The notes under the pieces are model-generated. The model was not told the DNA's origin and made no database searches. It saw only the letters and a list, made by a program, of their open reading frames with translations. This document shows, in pieces, positions 41,290 to 41,913 of a stretch of 41,913 nt of DNA (position 1 is its first letter; every line of letters starts with the position of its first letter). This DNA comes from an uncultured Alphaproteobacteria bacterium (GTDB lineage Bacteria > Pseudomonadota > Alphaproteobacteria > HIMB59): NCBI GenBank assembly GCA_902509695.1, contig CABWYP010000001.1, positions 95,932-137,844 on the forward strand. The letters are read 5' to 3'. A program made the position numbers and the translations under genes.

Positions 41290-41913
41290 ATGAAGAAAAA
41301 AATAAATTCTATGAAATATTATTTAGCACCTATGATGGGTTATTCAGATTGTTACTTGAGAAGTTTAGCTGAGAACTTATATGGAAAAAATATTACAACA
41401 TTTTCCGAGATGATTGTAGATAAGGCAATAATTTTTAATGAAATTAAGACACTAGAGAAACATTTTTTAGAAGAAAATCAAAGTGCCATGCAAATAGCAG
41501 GGTCAAATCCTCTAGAGATCAAAGAGGCAATCCAAAAACTTAACAAAGTAGATTATATAAATCATATAAATTTTAATCTTGGTTGTCCAAGTTCTCGTGT
41601 CCAAGAAAACAAATTAGGCTTAGCTCTAACGAAAGAACCAGAATTGATAAAAAAGTGTTTAGGCTCAATTACAAACTATAAAAATGAAATTTCTATCAAA
41701 TGCCGACTCGGACTTGGCTTAGAAGAAGATAAAGATTATATACTTTCTTACCTAGATTTATTTTCTAGTTTTGGAATTAATAAAATCTTTATACATTGTA
41801 GAAATGGTATTTTAAACTTAGATACAAAAAAAAATCGCTCTATTCCAAAAATTAATTATAAGTTATTTTTAGAGTGTAAAAAAAATTTTCCAAAATTAAA
41901 TCTAATTCCCAAT
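41290..41913 (+). CDS. tRNA-dihydrouridine synthase, DusA-like (3' end beyond the window)
   Basis: The frame runs off the right edge; 208 codons are visible. It is an FMN-dependent TIM-barrel enzyme that reduces uridine in tRNA. YLAPMMGYSDCYLRSL at about residues 10-25 is the FMN-binding start, NLGCPSSRVQ near 97 contains the expected catalytic Cys, IKCRLGLGLEED near 137 is the conserved Lys/Arg phosphate segment, and FIHCRNG near 170 fits the barrel. The usual GxFGAxLM segment after the Cys reads NKLGLALT, so it is a divergent member. Two start codons are possible, 41290 and 41311; the motif position fits either. Divergent from hisI. Confidence 0.82.
   Translation, partial: MKKKINSMKYYLAPMMGYSDCYLRSLAENLYGKNITTFSEMIVDKAIIFNEIKTLEKHFLEENQSAMQIAGSNPLEIKEAIQKLNKVDYINHINFNLGCPSSRVQENKLGLALTKEPELIKKCLGSITNYKNEISIKCRLGLGLEEDKDYILSYLDLFSSFGINKIFIHCRNGILNLDTKKNRSIPKINYKLFLECKKNFPKLNLIPN

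Overview
The window (about 42 kb, roughly one-third G+C, gaps mostly under 200 bases, many ATGA or 1-base gene overlaps) looks like chromosome from a streamlined, low-GC marine alphaproteobacterium of SAR11, HIMB59/AEGEAN-169 or similar type. I infer this from base composition, packing and the gene set; I could not run a phylogeny. No stretch over 300 bases lacks a gene. I saw no rRNA, tRNA, CRISPR array, insertion sequence or phage gene. The two end genes are cut by the window edges. Left part (1-3596): the 3' end of a LivH-type permease, a LivM-type permease, a divergent ammonium-channel (Amt) paralogue and a small one-helix membrane protein form one translationally coupled operon. Methylated-amine region (3617-24258): a trimethylamine monooxygenase gene (tmm) reads left. 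Diverging from it is an operon for a four-subunit N-methylglutamate dehydrogenase/sarcosine-oxidase-type enzyme (mgdABCD) followed by a three-subunit N-methylglutamate-synthase-type enzyme (mgsABC, split glutamate synthase). An IclR-family regulator follows, then a second module: FAD amine oxidase, glutamine-synthetase-family ligase, a second three-gene split glutamate synthase (glxBCD type) and a lysine-rich protein of unknown function. Across a bidirectional terminator lie an unknown gene and gamma-glutamylmethylamide synthetase (gmaS/glnT type) on the minus strand, then a divergent canonical Amt with its own one-helix partner. Together these supply the monomethylamine to gamma-glutamylmethylamide to N-methylglutamate to glutamate plus C1 route. 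TMAO demethylase and dimethylamine monooxygenase are not in the window. A near-identical 17-base palindrome (GTTTCATAnTATGAAAC) occurs between tmm and mgdA, before the IclR gene and before the second module, so it is probably the IclR operator of one regulon. Nitrogen accessory cassette (24311-27983): a 58-residue membrane peptide, a class I glutamine-amidotransferase-fold protein, a small two-helix protein, a third glutamine-synthetase-like ligase lacking a glutamate-binding arginine, and a MetX-like alpha/beta hydrolase. Right part (27976-41913): housekeeping genes, namely tyrS, anmK, an alpha/beta hydrolase, mnmA, the sufBCDS-sufT-sufA iron-sulfur operon, two EamA permeases, a threonyl-tRNA synthetase without most of its TGS domain, a stand-alone hisI and the start of a tRNA-dihydrouridine synthase gene. 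The most novel material is the second split-glutamate-synthase module and its contrast with the first: the first MgsC has lost all three iron-sulfur cysteines kept by the second. The three glutamine-synthetase-like ligases also carry Trp where true glutamine synthetase has its ammonium-site Glu. This suggests two or three parallel gamma-glutamyl routes for different amines.
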